DNA of 64,000 nucleotides from Dyadobacter sediminis (GCF_005860765.1 NZ_VCEI01000029.1:186001-250000), one strand, 5' to 3'; shown: positions 52,753 to 61,000, counted from the first letter of the stretch. Translations and numbers: made by a program. Notes: generated by a model from the letters alone, not told the origin.

Positions 52753-53343
52753 ATGTATATCAGATCAGGAAAAAGAATTTTTGACATTTTCATTGCGGCA
52801 GCCGGACTAATCCTCCTGCTGCCGCTTTTTATTTTGCTCGTTCTTCTGCTTTCGTTTGTCCATAAAGGAAAGCCATTCTTTTTTCAGCAACGACCCGGAC
52901 TGAATGAAAAGATTTTTACCATTATCAAATTTCGTACGATTAATAATACGGGAAAAATTGGAATGCAGCTTGCAGGCGATGTTTCAGTTACAGGAAATTT
53001 TCTCAGAAGAACATCGCTTGACGAAATTCCTCAGCTCTGGAATGTAATCCGCGGCGAGATGAGCATTGTCGGGCCGAGGCCTTTGCTGACAGAGTATCTT
53101 GAACTTTACAGTGAAGACCAGCGCAGGCGGCATGCTGTTCTCCCGGGAATAACGGGCTGGGCACAAGTAAAGGGAAGAAATCATTTAGCATGGGAGCAAA
53201 AGTTTGAGTACGATCTCTGGTATGTCAAAAACAGGTCATTCCGGCTTGATATGAAAATCATCTTCCTGACAATTTCCCGTGTGTTCAGGAAAGAAGGAAT
53301 CAATTTCAGATGCGGATCACACATAGATAAATTCAGCAACTGA
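52753..53343 (+). CDS. Initiating sugar-phosphate transferase (PglC/WcaJ-like)
   Basis: A 196-residue monotopic phosphoglycosyltransferase. One hydrophobic membrane helix (IFDIFIAAAGLILLLPLFILLVLLLSFV, about 8-35) precedes the catalytic part: FFFQQRPGLNEKIFTIIKFRTI, the Asp-Glu dyad in RRTSLDEIPQLWNVIRGEMSIVGPRPLL, and PGITGWAQVKGRN. It moves a sugar-1-phosphate onto undecaprenyl phosphate, the first step of a glycan. The short form without extra membrane domains is PglC-like, which fits the acetyl- and aminotransferases that follow. Confidence 0.92.
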   Translation: MYIRSGKRIFDIFIAAAGLILLLPLFILLVLLLSFVHKGKPFFFQQRPGLNEKIFTIIKFRTINNTGKIGMQLAGDVSVTGNFLRRTSLDEIPQLWNVIRGEMSIVGPRPLLTEYLELYSEDQRRRHAVLPGITGWAQVKGRNHLAWEQKFEYDLWYVKNRSFRLDMKIIFLTISRVFRKEGINFRCGSHIDKFSN

Positions 53344-53385
53344 TCAAAAATTACAATTATTACACACTATTTAACTGATATAAAA

Positions 53386-53985
53386 ATGCTTCTGTACGGA
53401 GCCGGCGGACATGCCGGAGTTGTTGCCGGAATCGCCAGGGATTGCGGCAAAATAATAAAAGCTTTGTTTGATGATGATTTACAAAAGATTGCAGTTGCAG
53501 GCACTCCGGTTACAGGAAGTTACAACACCGAGTTATTTGTAAATGAACCCATTGTCATAGCCATTGGAAATAACAGGATCCGCCGTCGGATTTCCGGTCA
53601 GATTACCCATTGCTTTGTCAGCTTGATCCATCCTTCCGCTTTGATTGACAAAACCGTTACGATCGGAACAGGAACTGTAATCGTGCATGGCAGTATCATT
53701 CAGGCCAATTCACGAATCGGGAACCATGTAATTGTAAATACCGGCGCCACAATTGACCATGATTGTGAAATTGCGGATTACGTTCACATTGCTCCGGGTG
53801 CCGTACTGTGCGGGAAGGTATGCATTGGCGAAAGTTCACTCATTGGAGCGGGAAGCTGTATTGCACCAAATCTTGTAATCGGGAAAAACTGTATAATCGG
53901 TGCAGGCAGCATTGTTACCGTAAATATTCCCGATAGCGCCGTTGTTCGCGGTAATTCGAGTAGAGTAATCCGGCTAAATGCATGA
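53386..53985 (+). CDS. Sugar N- or O-acetyltransferase (PglD/NeuD-like)
   Basis: A 199-residue left-handed beta-helix acetyltransferase. The N-terminal Rossmann-like part (LLYGAGGHAGVVAGIARDCGKIIKALFDDD) binds the sugar nucleotide; from about 85 hexapeptide repeats run to the end (IGTGTVIVHGSIIQANSRIGNHVIVNTGATIDHDCEI). The general-base His is in TIDHDCEI, as in PglD. It probably acetylates the 4-amino sugar made by the next gene product. The stop overlaps the next start (ATGA), so both are translationally coupled. Confidence 0.9.
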   Translation: MLLYGAGGHAGVVAGIARDCGKIIKALFDDDLQKIAVAGTPVTGSYNTELFVNEPIVIAIGNNRIRRRISGQITHCFVSLIHPSALIDKTVTIGTGTVIVHGSIIQANSRIGNHVIVNTGATIDHDCEIADYVHIAPGAVLCGKVCIGESSLIGAGSCIAPNLVIGKNCIIGAGSIVTVNIPDSAVVRGNSSRVIRLNA

Positions 53986-55109
53986 TGAAACCCAGAATAT
54001 ATCTTTCTTCTCCGCATATGAGCGGAGAAGAAATGGCGTATGTACAGGAAGCATTTGACTCTAACTGGATTGCACCTCTCGGATCAAATGTGAATGCATT
54101 GGAACAGGACATTTGCAGATTTACCGGTAGCCGATATGCTTTGGCACTTTCGTCCGGTACGGCTGCAATTCACCTTGCATTGATTGTAGCAGGCGTTCAG
54201 AAGGATGACATTGTACTTTGCCAGTCGCTTACATTTGCGGCAAGTGCCAATCCGATTTTATATCTGGGCGCAATTCCTGTATTCATCGACAGTGAGCCGG
54301 TAACCTGGAATATGTGTCCCGATGCACTCGAAACAGCCATAAAGCATTACTTGCATTCCGGTAAAAAGCCCAAAGCAGTAATTCTTGTTCATCTGTACGG
54401 AATGCCGGGATTTTTGAAAGAAATTATTCTGATTTGTGAAAAATATGATATTGCCTTGATTGAAGATGCAGCAGAAGCATTGGGCTCTGCTTATTTCAAT
54501 CAAAAGCTGGGAACATTCGGATCTCTGGGTATATTATCTTTCAATGGCAATAAAATCATTACAACATCCGGCGGCGGTGCGCTGCTTTGCCAATGCCAGG
54601 AATATTTGACAAAAGCCGGCTTTCTTGCTTCACAGGCGAAAGACGATGCACCGCATTACGAGCATTCGGAAATCGGCTATAATTATCGTTTAAGTAATGT
54701 TCTGGCAGGAATTGGAAGAGGTCAGATGAAAGTTTTACCGGACCGGATTCAAAAGCGCCGTTCGAATTTTGATTTTTACAAAAAAAATCTGGCGCAACTT
54801 CCCGGAGTAACTTTTCAGGAAGAACCAAATGGCTCTTTTTCCAATCGATGGCTTACGGTTATTCTTTTCGACCCGGAAGTTTCTTCGGTCAGACCGGAAC
54901 ATGTAAGCAAAATTTTAACACAGAACAATATAGAAACGCGTCCGTTATGGAAGCCGATGCATTTACAGCCTTTGTTCAGGCAAGCTTCGTATTTTGGAGG
55001 AAACGTAGCAGAAAACCTGTTCATGCGAGGATTATGCCTGCCGTCAGGCTCCGGTTTATCGGAAGACGAATTGTTGCGTATTACAGATCATATCCGATCC
55101 GTTTTTTGA
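53982..55109 (+). CDS. PLP-dependent sugar aminotransferase (DegT/PglE-like)
   Basis: A 375-residue aminotransferase of the DegT/DnrJ/EryC1/StrS group. PLP residues: ALSSGTAAIHLAL (about 55-67), EDAAEALGS with Asp162, and the Schiff-base Lys191 in FNGNKIITTSGGG. It aminates a 4-keto sugar nucleotide. PglE makes UDP-4-amino-4,6-dideoxy-GlcNAc, and the order PglC-, PglD-, PglE-like matches bacillosamine synthesis. The required 4,6-dehydratase (PglF) is not in the window. Met1 and Met2 are both possible starts. A strong terminator follows. Confidence 0.92.
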   Translation: MMKPRIYLSSPHMSGEEMAYVQEAFDSNWIAPLGSNVNALEQDICRFTGSRYALALSSGTAAIHLALIVAGVQKDDIVLCQSLTFAASANPILYLGAIPVFIDSEPVTWNMCPDALETAIKHYLHSGKKPKAVILVHLYGMPGFLKEIILICEKYDIALIEDAAEALGSAYFNQKLGTFGSLGILSFNGNKIITTSGGGALLCQCQEYLTKAGFLASQAKDDAPHYEHSEIGYNYRLSNVLAGIGRGQMKVLPDRIQKRRSNFDFYKKNLAQLPGVTFQEEPNGSFSNRWLTVILFDPEVSSVRPEHVSKILTQNNIETRPLWKPMHLQPLFRQASYFGGNVAENLFMRGLCLPSGSGLSEDELLRITDHIRSVF

Positions 55110-55115
55110 AAACAT

Positions 55116-55152
55116 AAAAAAGCCCCCAAAAAGTTGAACACTTTTTGGGGGC
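55116..55152 (+). terminator. Terminator after the sugar operon
   Basis: Perfect 12 bp stem (GCCCCCAAAAAG / CTTTTTGGGGGC) with a short loop, preceded by A and lying 7 bases after the aminotransferase stop. Confidence 0.85.
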
Positions 55153-55189
55153 AGTGCAAAATAATAAGGCCTTTTCCGAACAAGATTAT

Positions 55190-56050
55190 TTACGGTAAAA
55201 CTTCAATTTCAAACTGCAATGGCGAATAAGGCAAAATACTGCGATTTCCATTTTTTCCATAGCCCAAAGCTGAAGGAAATATGATAATTGCTTTTTCTGT
55301 CTTGCGCATCTTGCGAATGGCACGGTCAAATCCGGGAACAGCACTGTTAGTGCCTGTTACAAAAGAAAATGTTCCTTCATCAAACTTGGTATCATTCAGC
55401 AGCTTGCCAACATATTTGATGTTTACTGCTTTGCCTGATCCGATTGTGTCGCCTGTGACGGTATTGGATCTTACGATAACCAGGTTATCAGCTGTTCTTT
55501 CTGAAACCTTAAATTGTTTTGCAGCAAGAAAATCATCTATTTGTTGAACTTCTGTTCTTGTTTTAACGAATTCCATTTCCAAACGAATTGGAGAATATGC
55601 CGGAATATTCACTTTATCAGTGTTACCCGATGCAAGGTAATACGGAAGCAGCAAAGTAGCTTTTTCACCGGTTTTCATCAGAAAAATTCCTCTTTCGATT
55701 CCTGTCCAGTAAAGATATCCTTCTACCGGAAAGGTGAAATCCGTCTTGTTATTATCCGAAGAAGATATAACCTTGGTACCATCCAGCAAGTAGGCCGTAT
55801 ACTTGATCGTAGCCGCATCGCCTCTTTTGGCAAGCTGTCCGCTAGGGTTACTGAGCCGTTTGATATAGTAAAGCCCCGAAGTATCTTTAACCGCCTGGCT
55901 TCCGGCGCTATCAGTTTTCAGATAAGCTTCAATAGCAGCAGTGTTTTCGGTAATTTTTTCGTCATCCTTGTTTTCTACAGTATCCATACAGGATGACAAA
56001 CTGAAAATACCAGCCAGCAAAAAATACAATGATAAATTAAAACGCTTCAT
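55190..56050 (-). CDS. Lipoprotein with two FKBP-type peptidyl-prolyl isomerase domains
   Basis: A 286-residue lipoprotein (lipobox LSSC, Cys21). Two FKBP modules follow: about 80-165 (GDAATIKYTAYLLDGTKVISSS ... GIERGIFLMKTGEKATLLLPYYLA) and about 195-286 (GKAVNIKYVGKLLNDTKFDEGTFSFVTGTNSAVPGFDRAIRKMRKTEKAIIIFPSALGYG). The second keeps more of the active-site pattern (FxxG...VPGFDxAI, GYG). The first looks like an older, degenerate copy. It would fold proteins in the periplasm or outer membrane. Monocistronic. Confidence 0.9.
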   Translation of the reverse strand: MKRFNLSLYFLLAGIFSLSSCMDTVENKDDEKITENTAAIEAYLKTDSAGSQAVKDTSGLYYIKRLSNPSGQLAKRGDAATIKYTAYLLDGTKVISSSDNNKTDFTFPVEGYLYWTGIERGIFLMKTGEKATLLLPYYLASGNTDKVNIPAYSPIRLEMEFVKTRTEVQQIDDFLAAKQFKVSERTADNLVIVRSNTVTGDTIGSGKAVNIKYVGKLLNDTKFDEGTFSFVTGTNSAVPGFDRAIRKMRKTEKAIIIFPSALGYGKNGNRSILPYSPLQFEIEVLP

Positions 56051-56125
56051 TTCGTTAATACTTTCTAAATTAAATGGATTGATTACTATTGCTTATAGAC
56101 TCCGTCAACTGCCAAATAGTTGTAA

Positions 56126-56788
56126 TCAGGATTGTAAAAGGCCGGTTTTCACATTATCCTCAAAATACTTGCAAAAAGAAGTAAGCGGGCACTCTGAACA
56201 TTTGGGACTTCTGGCGATGCAAATGTAACGGCCATGAAGAATAAGCCAGTGATGCGCTTTGTACACCAGAAATTTAGGTAGATATTTCAACAGGCCCATT
56301 TCGACGGCAAGTGGCGTGGAGGCGGTCATCGGTACAAGACCGAGCCGGCGGGAAACGCGGAAAACATGCGTGTCAACCGCCATTGCAGGCTGGTTATAAA
56401 CAACCGATACAACCACATTGGCCGTTTTACGGCCTACTCCGGGCAGCTTTTGCAACTCCTCGACAGTCGCCGGAATATCGGAATTGAACTGTTCCACAAG
56501 CATCCTTGCCATTCCGATCAGATGCTTGCTCTTGTTATTCGGATAGGAAACGGATTTAATATAAGTAAACACTTCCTCCACGTTGGAGGCTGCCAGGGAT
56601 TGCGGATCGGGAAAACGTTCGAACAGAAGAGGCGTAACGAGGTTAATCCGCTTGTCCGTGCATTGTGCAGAAAGGATAACTGCAACAAGCAGTTCGTAAG
56701 GGTTCCTGTAATGTAATTCGGTTTCGGGTTCGGGAAAATTCCGGGTAAAATAATCCAGAAAAAATTTGAATCGGTCTTTTTTAAGCAT
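56126..56788 (-). CDS. nth: Endonuclease III
   Basis: A 220-residue DNA glycosylase/AP lyase that repairs oxidised pyrimidines. It starts MLKKDRFKFFLDYF: the in-frame ATG at 56818 lies in the upstream terminator. The helix-hairpin-helix is LQKLPGVGRKTANVVV with catalytic Lys121, the Asp is Asp139 (AVDTHVFRVSRRLG), and the 4Fe-4S cluster is Cys190, Cys197, Cys200 and Cys206 (spacing 6-2-5), all canonical. Length fits the 211-residue E. coli enzyme. Confidence 0.96.
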   Translation of the reverse strand: MLKKDRFKFFLDYFTRNFPEPETELHYRNPYELLVAVILSAQCTDKRINLVTPLLFERFPDPQSLAASNVEEVFTYIKSVSYPNNKSKHLIGMARMLVEQFNSDIPATVEELQKLPGVGRKTANVVVSVVYNQPAMAVDTHVFRVSRRLGLVPMTASTPLAVEMGLLKYLPKFLVYKAHHWLILHGRYICIARSPKCSECPLTSFCKYFEDNVKTGLLQS

Positions 56789-56795
56789 ATAAAAA

Positions 56796-56838
56796 AATAT
56801 TTTCCAGAAGAAAACCAAAATCCTCTTCTGGAAAATAA
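56796..56838 (-). terminator. Terminator of the sigma factor operon, just before nth
   Basis: Thirteen-base perfect stem (TATTTTCCAGAAG / CTTCTGGAAAATA) with a 13-base loop and a T tract on the minus strand. It ends only 10 bases before the nth ATG, so nth must use readthrough or a start site within or just after the hairpin. Confidence 0.75.
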
Positions 56839-56896
56839 TACGGAATGGATTAGAAATAATTAATCCTGATAATAAATTATAACAATTAACAACCTT

Positions 56897-57145
56897 TTAA
56901 AACGAAAGCGTTGCAGGTCTTTTCAGTGAAAACTGTTGAGAGTACCTGATGATTTCTGAAACAGCCCTATCCGAAGGGATCCGGACGATTTTGTTCATCT
57001 GATTCTGTATTTCAAGAGAATCGATGTAAAAACTCATCAAATCATCATCAAGTGCGAGAGCCTCGACAATCAGATCATTTTCATTTTCTGTTGTTTCGGC
57101 ATATAAATACCTTACAACATCATCGTAGGTAAAAGTTTTTGTCAT
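56897..57145 (-). CDS. Small acidic protein overlapping the sigma factor gene
   Basis: About 82 residues (start MTKTFTYDDVVRYLYAET; MPHN four residues earlier is also possible). It is acidic in the middle (ENENDLIVEALALDDDLMSFY) and basic at the end (FSLKRPATLSF). No membrane helix. It starts 26 bases inside the end of the ECF sigma gene, so translation is coupled to it. Anti-sigma factors are often placed this way, and short acidic cytoplasmic proteins of this kind sit downstream of sigma factors in Bacteroidetes; the role as regulator of the sigma factor is only inferred. Confidence 0.7.
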   Translation of the reverse strand: MTKTFTYDDVVRYLYAETTENENDLIVEALALDDDLMSFYIDSLEIQNQMNKIVRIPSDRAVSEIIRYSQQFSLKRPATLSF

Positions 57146-57719
57146 ATTGTGGGGCACGTTGGTTGAATTGCTTACGCAAGTTTATCAACGCGTAACGCAT
57201 CCTTCCCAATGCCGTATTAATACTCACTCCTGTTGCATCGGCAATTTCCTGAAAGCTCATGTCCTCGTAATGGCGCATGATCAGTACTTGCTTTTGCACA
57301 TCAGGTAACCGCTGGATCATCTCCCGCAGTTGCTCATGCGTCTCCTGACGAATCTGGACCGACTCAACGGAATCCTCCGAAAAATCCAGTGTATTGAAAA
57401 CACTGCTTCCATCTTCGAATACTACATTGGGGTAGCGTTTATCGCGTCTGAAATAATCAATAGCGAGGTTGTGTGCGATACGTATAATCCACGGAAGGAA
57501 TTTCCCCTCATCATTATATCTGCCACCTTTTATCGTATCTACGGCCTTAATAAATGTATCCTGCAATAAATCTTCGGCTACATACTGATCCTTGACAATA
57601 AGATAAATAGTGGTGTATATTCTTGATTTATGGCGCTGAACCAGCTTCTCAAAAGCTTTTTCATTGCCGTGGATATACAATGTTACCAACTCACTGTCGC
57701 TAACTTGGACTTTCTCCAT
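57120..57719 (-). CDS. ECF-type RNA polymerase sigma factor
   Basis: A 199-residue sigma factor. Region 2 is ALEKLVQRHKSRIYTTIYLIVKDQYVAEDLLQDTFIKAV-like (FEKLVQRHKSRIYTT ... AEDLLQDTFIKA), followed by FLPWIIRIAHNLAIDYFRRDKR; region 4 is LPDVQKQVLIMRHYEDMSFQEIADATGVSINTALGRMRYALINLRKQF. It is of the group with a short acidic N-terminus. A small protein overlaps its 3' end. The upstream 382-base AT-rich gap suggests a larger control region, though no clear promoter was found for it. Confidence 0.93.
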   Translation of the reverse strand: MEKVQVSDSELVTLYIHGNEKAFEKLVQRHKSRIYTTIYLIVKDQYVAEDLLQDTFIKAVDTIKGGRYNDEGKFLPWIIRIAHNLAIDYFRRDKRYPNVVFEDGSSVFNTLDFSEDSVESVQIRQETHEQLREMIQRLPDVQKQVLIMRHYEDMSFQEIADATGVSINTALGRMRYALINLRKQFNQRAPQYDKNFYLR

Positions 57720-58101
57720 TTTTACTATTCGATTTAGTTAACGTAGAGCAGTTCCTCGATATTGTTTCTCCTTTCTGTTTAGTGAAATATTTGAAGTGAC
57801 TTTTTTGTATTCTGAATTATATATATCAAAGAAATAGATTTGACAAATAATTTGCAAATGTTTATGTTTCTTTTTTTTATAAATAAATTTACATTAACAG
57901 ATGTTAACAATAATCTGGCTTTCTGGATATTTATTGATCATAAACCATCATGTCTAGGCCAATTATAACAAATAATAGTACATATTTAATAAATATACGT
58001 ATATAGTCCACAATTTGGATCATTTTCTACACAATATATTTGGTTAAATGATCAGGTGCATAAATTGAATTTTATTAACAAATATTGAACTTTTTCCAGA
58101 T
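57720..58101. other. Long AT-rich divergent intergenic region
   Basis: About 380 bases between the ECF sigma gene (minus) and the nucleotidase (plus), among the most AT-rich in the window. Apart from the plus-strand promoter at 58015-58042 I see no gene or strong hairpin. Several ATTATAA/AATAATA and TTTAATAAATAT tracts could bind nucleoid proteins. Confidence 0.5.
58015..58042 (+). promoter_or_regulatory. Predicted promoter of the YjjG-type gene
   Basis: TTG (58015-58017), a 17-base spacer and TATATTTG (58035-58042) on the plus strand, 60 bases before the ATG. The spacing is at the short end of the accepted 17-23 range. Confidence 0.45.
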
Positions 58102-58797
58102 ATGCGATACAAACATCTTTTCTTCGATCTTGATCATACACTATGGGATTTCGAAAAAAATTCTTCCGAATCGCTGGAAGAAATTTTTCATTCTCTGATG
58201 CTGATACAGTACGGAATTTCTTCCATGGACGCATTTATCGGGTCATTTCTGAGAATCAACACAGAATTATGGAATGCGTTTGACACCGGAAAATTACACC
58301 ATACCTATATACGTGAGAACCGTTTCAAGCTGGTGTTTGAAGACATCGGCGCTACTTGTCCGCCAAACCATTCGGAAATAAGCGAAACGTACCTCCGCAC
58401 GCTTCCCGATAAAAAGCATTTGCTCGAAGGCGCACTGGATTTGCTGAATTATGCTTTCTCCGCCGGTTATCGGATGCACATCATAACAAATGGCTTCAAT
58501 GATGTTCAGGCAAGGAAAATAGCGAGTTCAGAAATCAGTCATTTTTTTGAAAACATTGTAACTTTTGAAAGCGCCAATGCCAAAAAGCCGGATCCCAGAA
58601 TATTTGCCTACGCGCTGGAAGTTGCCAATGCCTTGCCGGAAGAAAGCATCATGATCGGTGATAACTGGATTGCCGATATTCTGGGCGCTAAGCAGTTTGG
58701 AATGGATACGGTTTATTATAACCCAGCCGGACTGCAGTTTGATGAAGCTCCGACTTACGACATTCGCAGGCTGGAAGAACTCATGCTTATTTTATAG
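58102..58797 (+). CDS. yjjG: HAD-type noncanonical pyrimidine nucleotidase (YjjG family)
   Basis: A 231-residue HAD hydrolase. Motif I is FFDLDHTLWDFEKNS (nucleophile Asp9, Asp11), motif II IITNG, motif III KKPDPRIF with the Lys, and motif IV MIGDNWIADILGA. The helical cap (residues about 18-95) and the LWDFEKNS segment are specific for YjjG, which removes phosphate from modified pyrimidine nucleotides, keeping them out of DNA. Related HADs also act on sugar phosphates, but the LWDF motif favours this call. Confidence 0.88.
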   Translation: MRYKHLFFDLDHTLWDFEKNSSESLEEIFHSLMLIQYGISSMDAFIGSFLRINTELWNAFDTGKLHHTYIRENRFKLVFEDIGATCPPNHSEISETYLRTLPDKKHLLEGALDLLNYAFSAGYRMHIITNGFNDVQARKIASSEISHFFENIVTFESANAKKPDPRIFAYALEVANALPEESIMIGDNWIADILGAKQFGMDTVYYNPAGLQFDEAPTYDIRRLEELMLIL

Positions 58798-58831
58798 AAA
58801 CCGATTGCTGTTTCAGCAGTTTACTACCTGC

Positions 58832-59725
58832 TCATTCTGTTTCGTCAGCTTCAAAAAACGTAATGTTTTTTTCCCTGAGAAACTGTTTGATCACGTCCAC
58901 ATGAACGCACTGGCCCACGTTCAGGAAAGGATAGTTTGAAACTTTTTTACGGTGGCCGTCCGTAATTACTTCTCTGTTCACCTGATCGAATCCAAGATGC
59001 AGATGCCGGGTTGAGCTTTGCATGCCGTAAATAGTGCCTTTTCGGTCAAAAAGCGGCCCTCCGCTTTGCCCCCGCAAGCCGGGCGTACTCATTTCAATAC
59101 CTGTGACAGCATTGCTTTCGCCAATATGCCGGGTAATGATCCCGTCGATCGGAAAGCTTGGTGTGTTTACGCGGCCTTCTTTGGTCCATTCTATGTCGCC
59201 TGTATTCTTGTTGTACTTATAATTTGTAAATTCCGGAAAAGGATATCCCAACCGGCACAAATATCTGCCTTGCTTCACTTGCCGCGAATCTTTCAGAAAT
59301 TTTGCATAACCCTGATACTGCCTGGAATTAAAATCCCGAAACTGAATAATGGCCAGATCCTGCGTCGGATGCAAATGAATTGTCAGGCCTTTGTAGGAAG
59401 CACATTTAATAAAATTAAACAGAATGCGGATCGGGTTCTCTGAATTGATCTTGTATTTGGATTCCAGAAACAAACGTTGTGTTTCAAAACCGGGATCCTT
59501 TTCAAACCTTCTCAGCTCGCCCTTGAATTTCTGATAATTCTCGTAAATGGAACTGGAGTATAAAATTTGTCTGGCTACATGCCGGCAGGTGACAGCAAAG
59601 CCGTCTTCATTTACAAAAAACAAAGTAGCCGTTCCGGGCACAATATCACTTCCGGTATAATAACGAAGTATAAAATGAACAGGACGTGTAAACTGATCTA
59701 CTTTCTCAATGGCTTCAACGAACAT
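58832..59725 (-). CDS. Trypsin-like serine protease without signal peptide
   Basis: A 297-residue protein with the full trypsin-like triad: His49 (VTCRHVA), Asp123 (DLAIIQF) and Ser221 (RGQSGGPLFD). The fold is the short HtrA-like protease type, but there is no PDZ domain, and the N-terminus (MFVEAIEKVDQFTRPVHFILRYY) has no signal sequence or membrane helix, so it may act in the cytoplasm. Such leaderless proteases occur in stress and defence settings. The next gene downstream-of-start is unrelated DUF2911, 21 bases away. Substrate unknown. Confidence 0.82.
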   Translation of the reverse strand: MFVEAIEKVDQFTRPVHFILRYYTGSDIVPGTATLFFVNEDGFAVTCRHVARQILYSSSIYENYQKFKGELRRFEKDPGFETQRLFLESKYKINSENPIRILFNFIKCASYKGLTIHLHPTQDLAIIQFRDFNSRQYQGYAKFLKDSRQVKQGRYLCRLGYPFPEFTNYKYNKNTGDIEWTKEGRVNTPSFPIDGIITRHIGESNAVTGIEMSTPGLRGQSGGPLFDRKGTIYGMQSSTRHLHLGFDQVNREVITDGHRKKVSNYPFLNVGQCVHVDVIKQFLREKNITFFEADETE

Positions 59726-59746
59726 AAGGTGCTCTTAAGGCAATGG

Positions 59747-60289
59747 TTACTGACGGGTAAACGGAACCAGCGCTTCGGTCTGATCCCAGCTTAAAACCAT
59801 GTTTACGCCTCCGGGTATATTTTCAAAATAAATTTTAAATAATTCCTGAACTTCCGGTCTGATGCGGATCGGTACTTCGACGCTCAGCACGTCTTTGCCG
59901 TCGTTATAGGCTGTTCCCCATTGTCCCGTTTCGGAGTTCAGTATGATTTTCCAACTGCTTTGCCCGGGAACGGAGTACAGCGAATAGGCACCTGCTTTAA
60001 CCGGCTTTCCGCCCAGATACAATCCTTCGCCCAGTTCAATGATGGTTGCTTCGTTGGCTCCTGTCCGCCAGACTTTTCCATAAGGTAATAACGCCTTATC
60101 TTCTTCCCTTCCAAAAAGCAATCTCCCCTTTTTACTTGGCCTGCTGTATTTAACCCGGATATTAACGCCGTTTTCAGTTGTTTCAGCAATTGCTTCCGGA
60201 CTTAAAGACCGGGTATATTTGCGGTATCCGAAAAAACCAATCAAAACAAGTGCAACCAGAAAGGAAGCGAGGAGGATATTTCTTTTCAT
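59747..60289 (-). CDS. DUF2911 secreted or membrane-anchored protein
   Basis: A 180-residue protein with an N-terminal helix (ILLASFLVALVLIGFFGY, 4-21) that acts as signal or anchor. The DUF2911 domain follows: VNIRVKYSRPSKKGRLLFG, LLPYGKVWRTGANEATIIELGEGLYLGGKPVKAGAYSLYSVPG and MVLSWDQTEALVPF. The WRTGANEAT motif is diagnostic. Function is unknown; the family is common in Bacteroidetes and found in the periplasm or outside. It lies close to the protease and to the DUF6089 genes on the same strand. Confidence 0.9.
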   Translation of the reverse strand: MKRNILLASFLVALVLIGFFGYRKYTRSLSPEAIAETTENGVNIRVKYSRPSKKGRLLFGREEDKALLPYGKVWRTGANEATIIELGEGLYLGGKPVKAGAYSLYSVPGQSSWKIILNSETGQWGTAYNDGKDVLSVEVPIRIRPEVQELFKIYFENIPGGVNMVLSWDQTEALVPFTRQ

Positions 60290-60295
60290 ACCCGG

Positions 60296-61000
60296 TTACG
60301 GACAGACGATTTTATAAAAGGTATAACTTACAGAAAGACGCACGTAATAATAATTGTCTTTCAGCGACGGGTCTCCTTGCTGCAGTTTGTCCGTATTAAC
60401 CGGCTGGCCACCCAGGTTGTCCAGATAATCTGTAAATGTTTTCCTTGTGCCGTATTCCAGTCCGATATTCCAGGGTTTTCGAATCTGGTATTTAATTCCT
60501 ACGCCATAAGGCATCACCAATGTACTTGTTTTATAGGAAGCAGTTTGTGGAGTAACATTGAATTTGGCCAGGCCCATACCTCCGAATACGTACGGACTCC
60601 AGTTTACTGCAAATCGCCGATCCTGAAAGTTCAGAAAGTTGTATTCAGCCACAGCACTTGCTTCCAGAATCCGGCTTTTAAACGACATATTCCTGGCTTG
60701 CTGAAAAGGGTCTTTGCTATGCTGATCGTCAGCTCCCGTTAAACCCAAAGCAGCTTCGGCCCGCAAAGAGAGCGCCTGGGTTGGATTGTATCTGAAGAAC
60801 AAACTTCCGCCGGGCCGGAAAAACCGGAACCTGAATGTAGGAGAAATGTCACCTCTGTAATTGAAAGCGCCGATTCCAGCGCCAAGCTCAATCTTTTGCG
60901 CATGAACGTTACCGACAGCTGCCATTAAAAAACAAATACCTGCCAGTGTAGAAAGCAAGTATCTGTTATTCAGATAATGAAAAGAATAATTCAAGAACAT
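60296..61000 (-). CDS. DUF6089 outer membrane beta-barrel protein (copy 1)
   Basis: About 234 residues starting MFLNYSFHYL. The ATG shares one base with the stop of the upstream gene (TAATG), which fixes the start. Signal peptide LAGICFLMAAVGNVHAQ. The mature part is a small beta-barrel: IELGAGIGAFNYRGDISPTFRFRFFRPGGSLFFRYN, VNWSPYVFGGMGLAKFN, GIKYQIRKPWNIGLEYGTRKTFTDYLDNLGG and a final aromatic strand YYVRLSVSYTFYKIVCP. The RKTFTDYLD motif is shared with the next gene upstream, so the two are paralogues. Function unknown. Confidence 0.88.
   Translation of the reverse strand: MFLNYSFHYLNNRYLLSTLAGICFLMAAVGNVHAQKIELGAGIGAFNYRGDISPTFRFRFFRPGGSLFFRYNPTQALSLRAEAALGLTGADDQHSKDPFQQARNMSFKSRILEASAVAEYNFLNFQDRRFAVNWSPYVFGGMGLAKFNVTPQTASYKTSTLVMPYGVGIKYQIRKPWNIGLEYGTRKTFTDYLDNLGGQPVNTDKLQQGDPSLKDNYYYVRLSVSYTFYKIVCP

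Noticed and set aside
56126..56818. Earlier nth start at 56818
   Set aside because: It would lie inside a terminator hairpin and add residues (VFFWKIFFY) not found in the family; the ATG at 56788 fits better.
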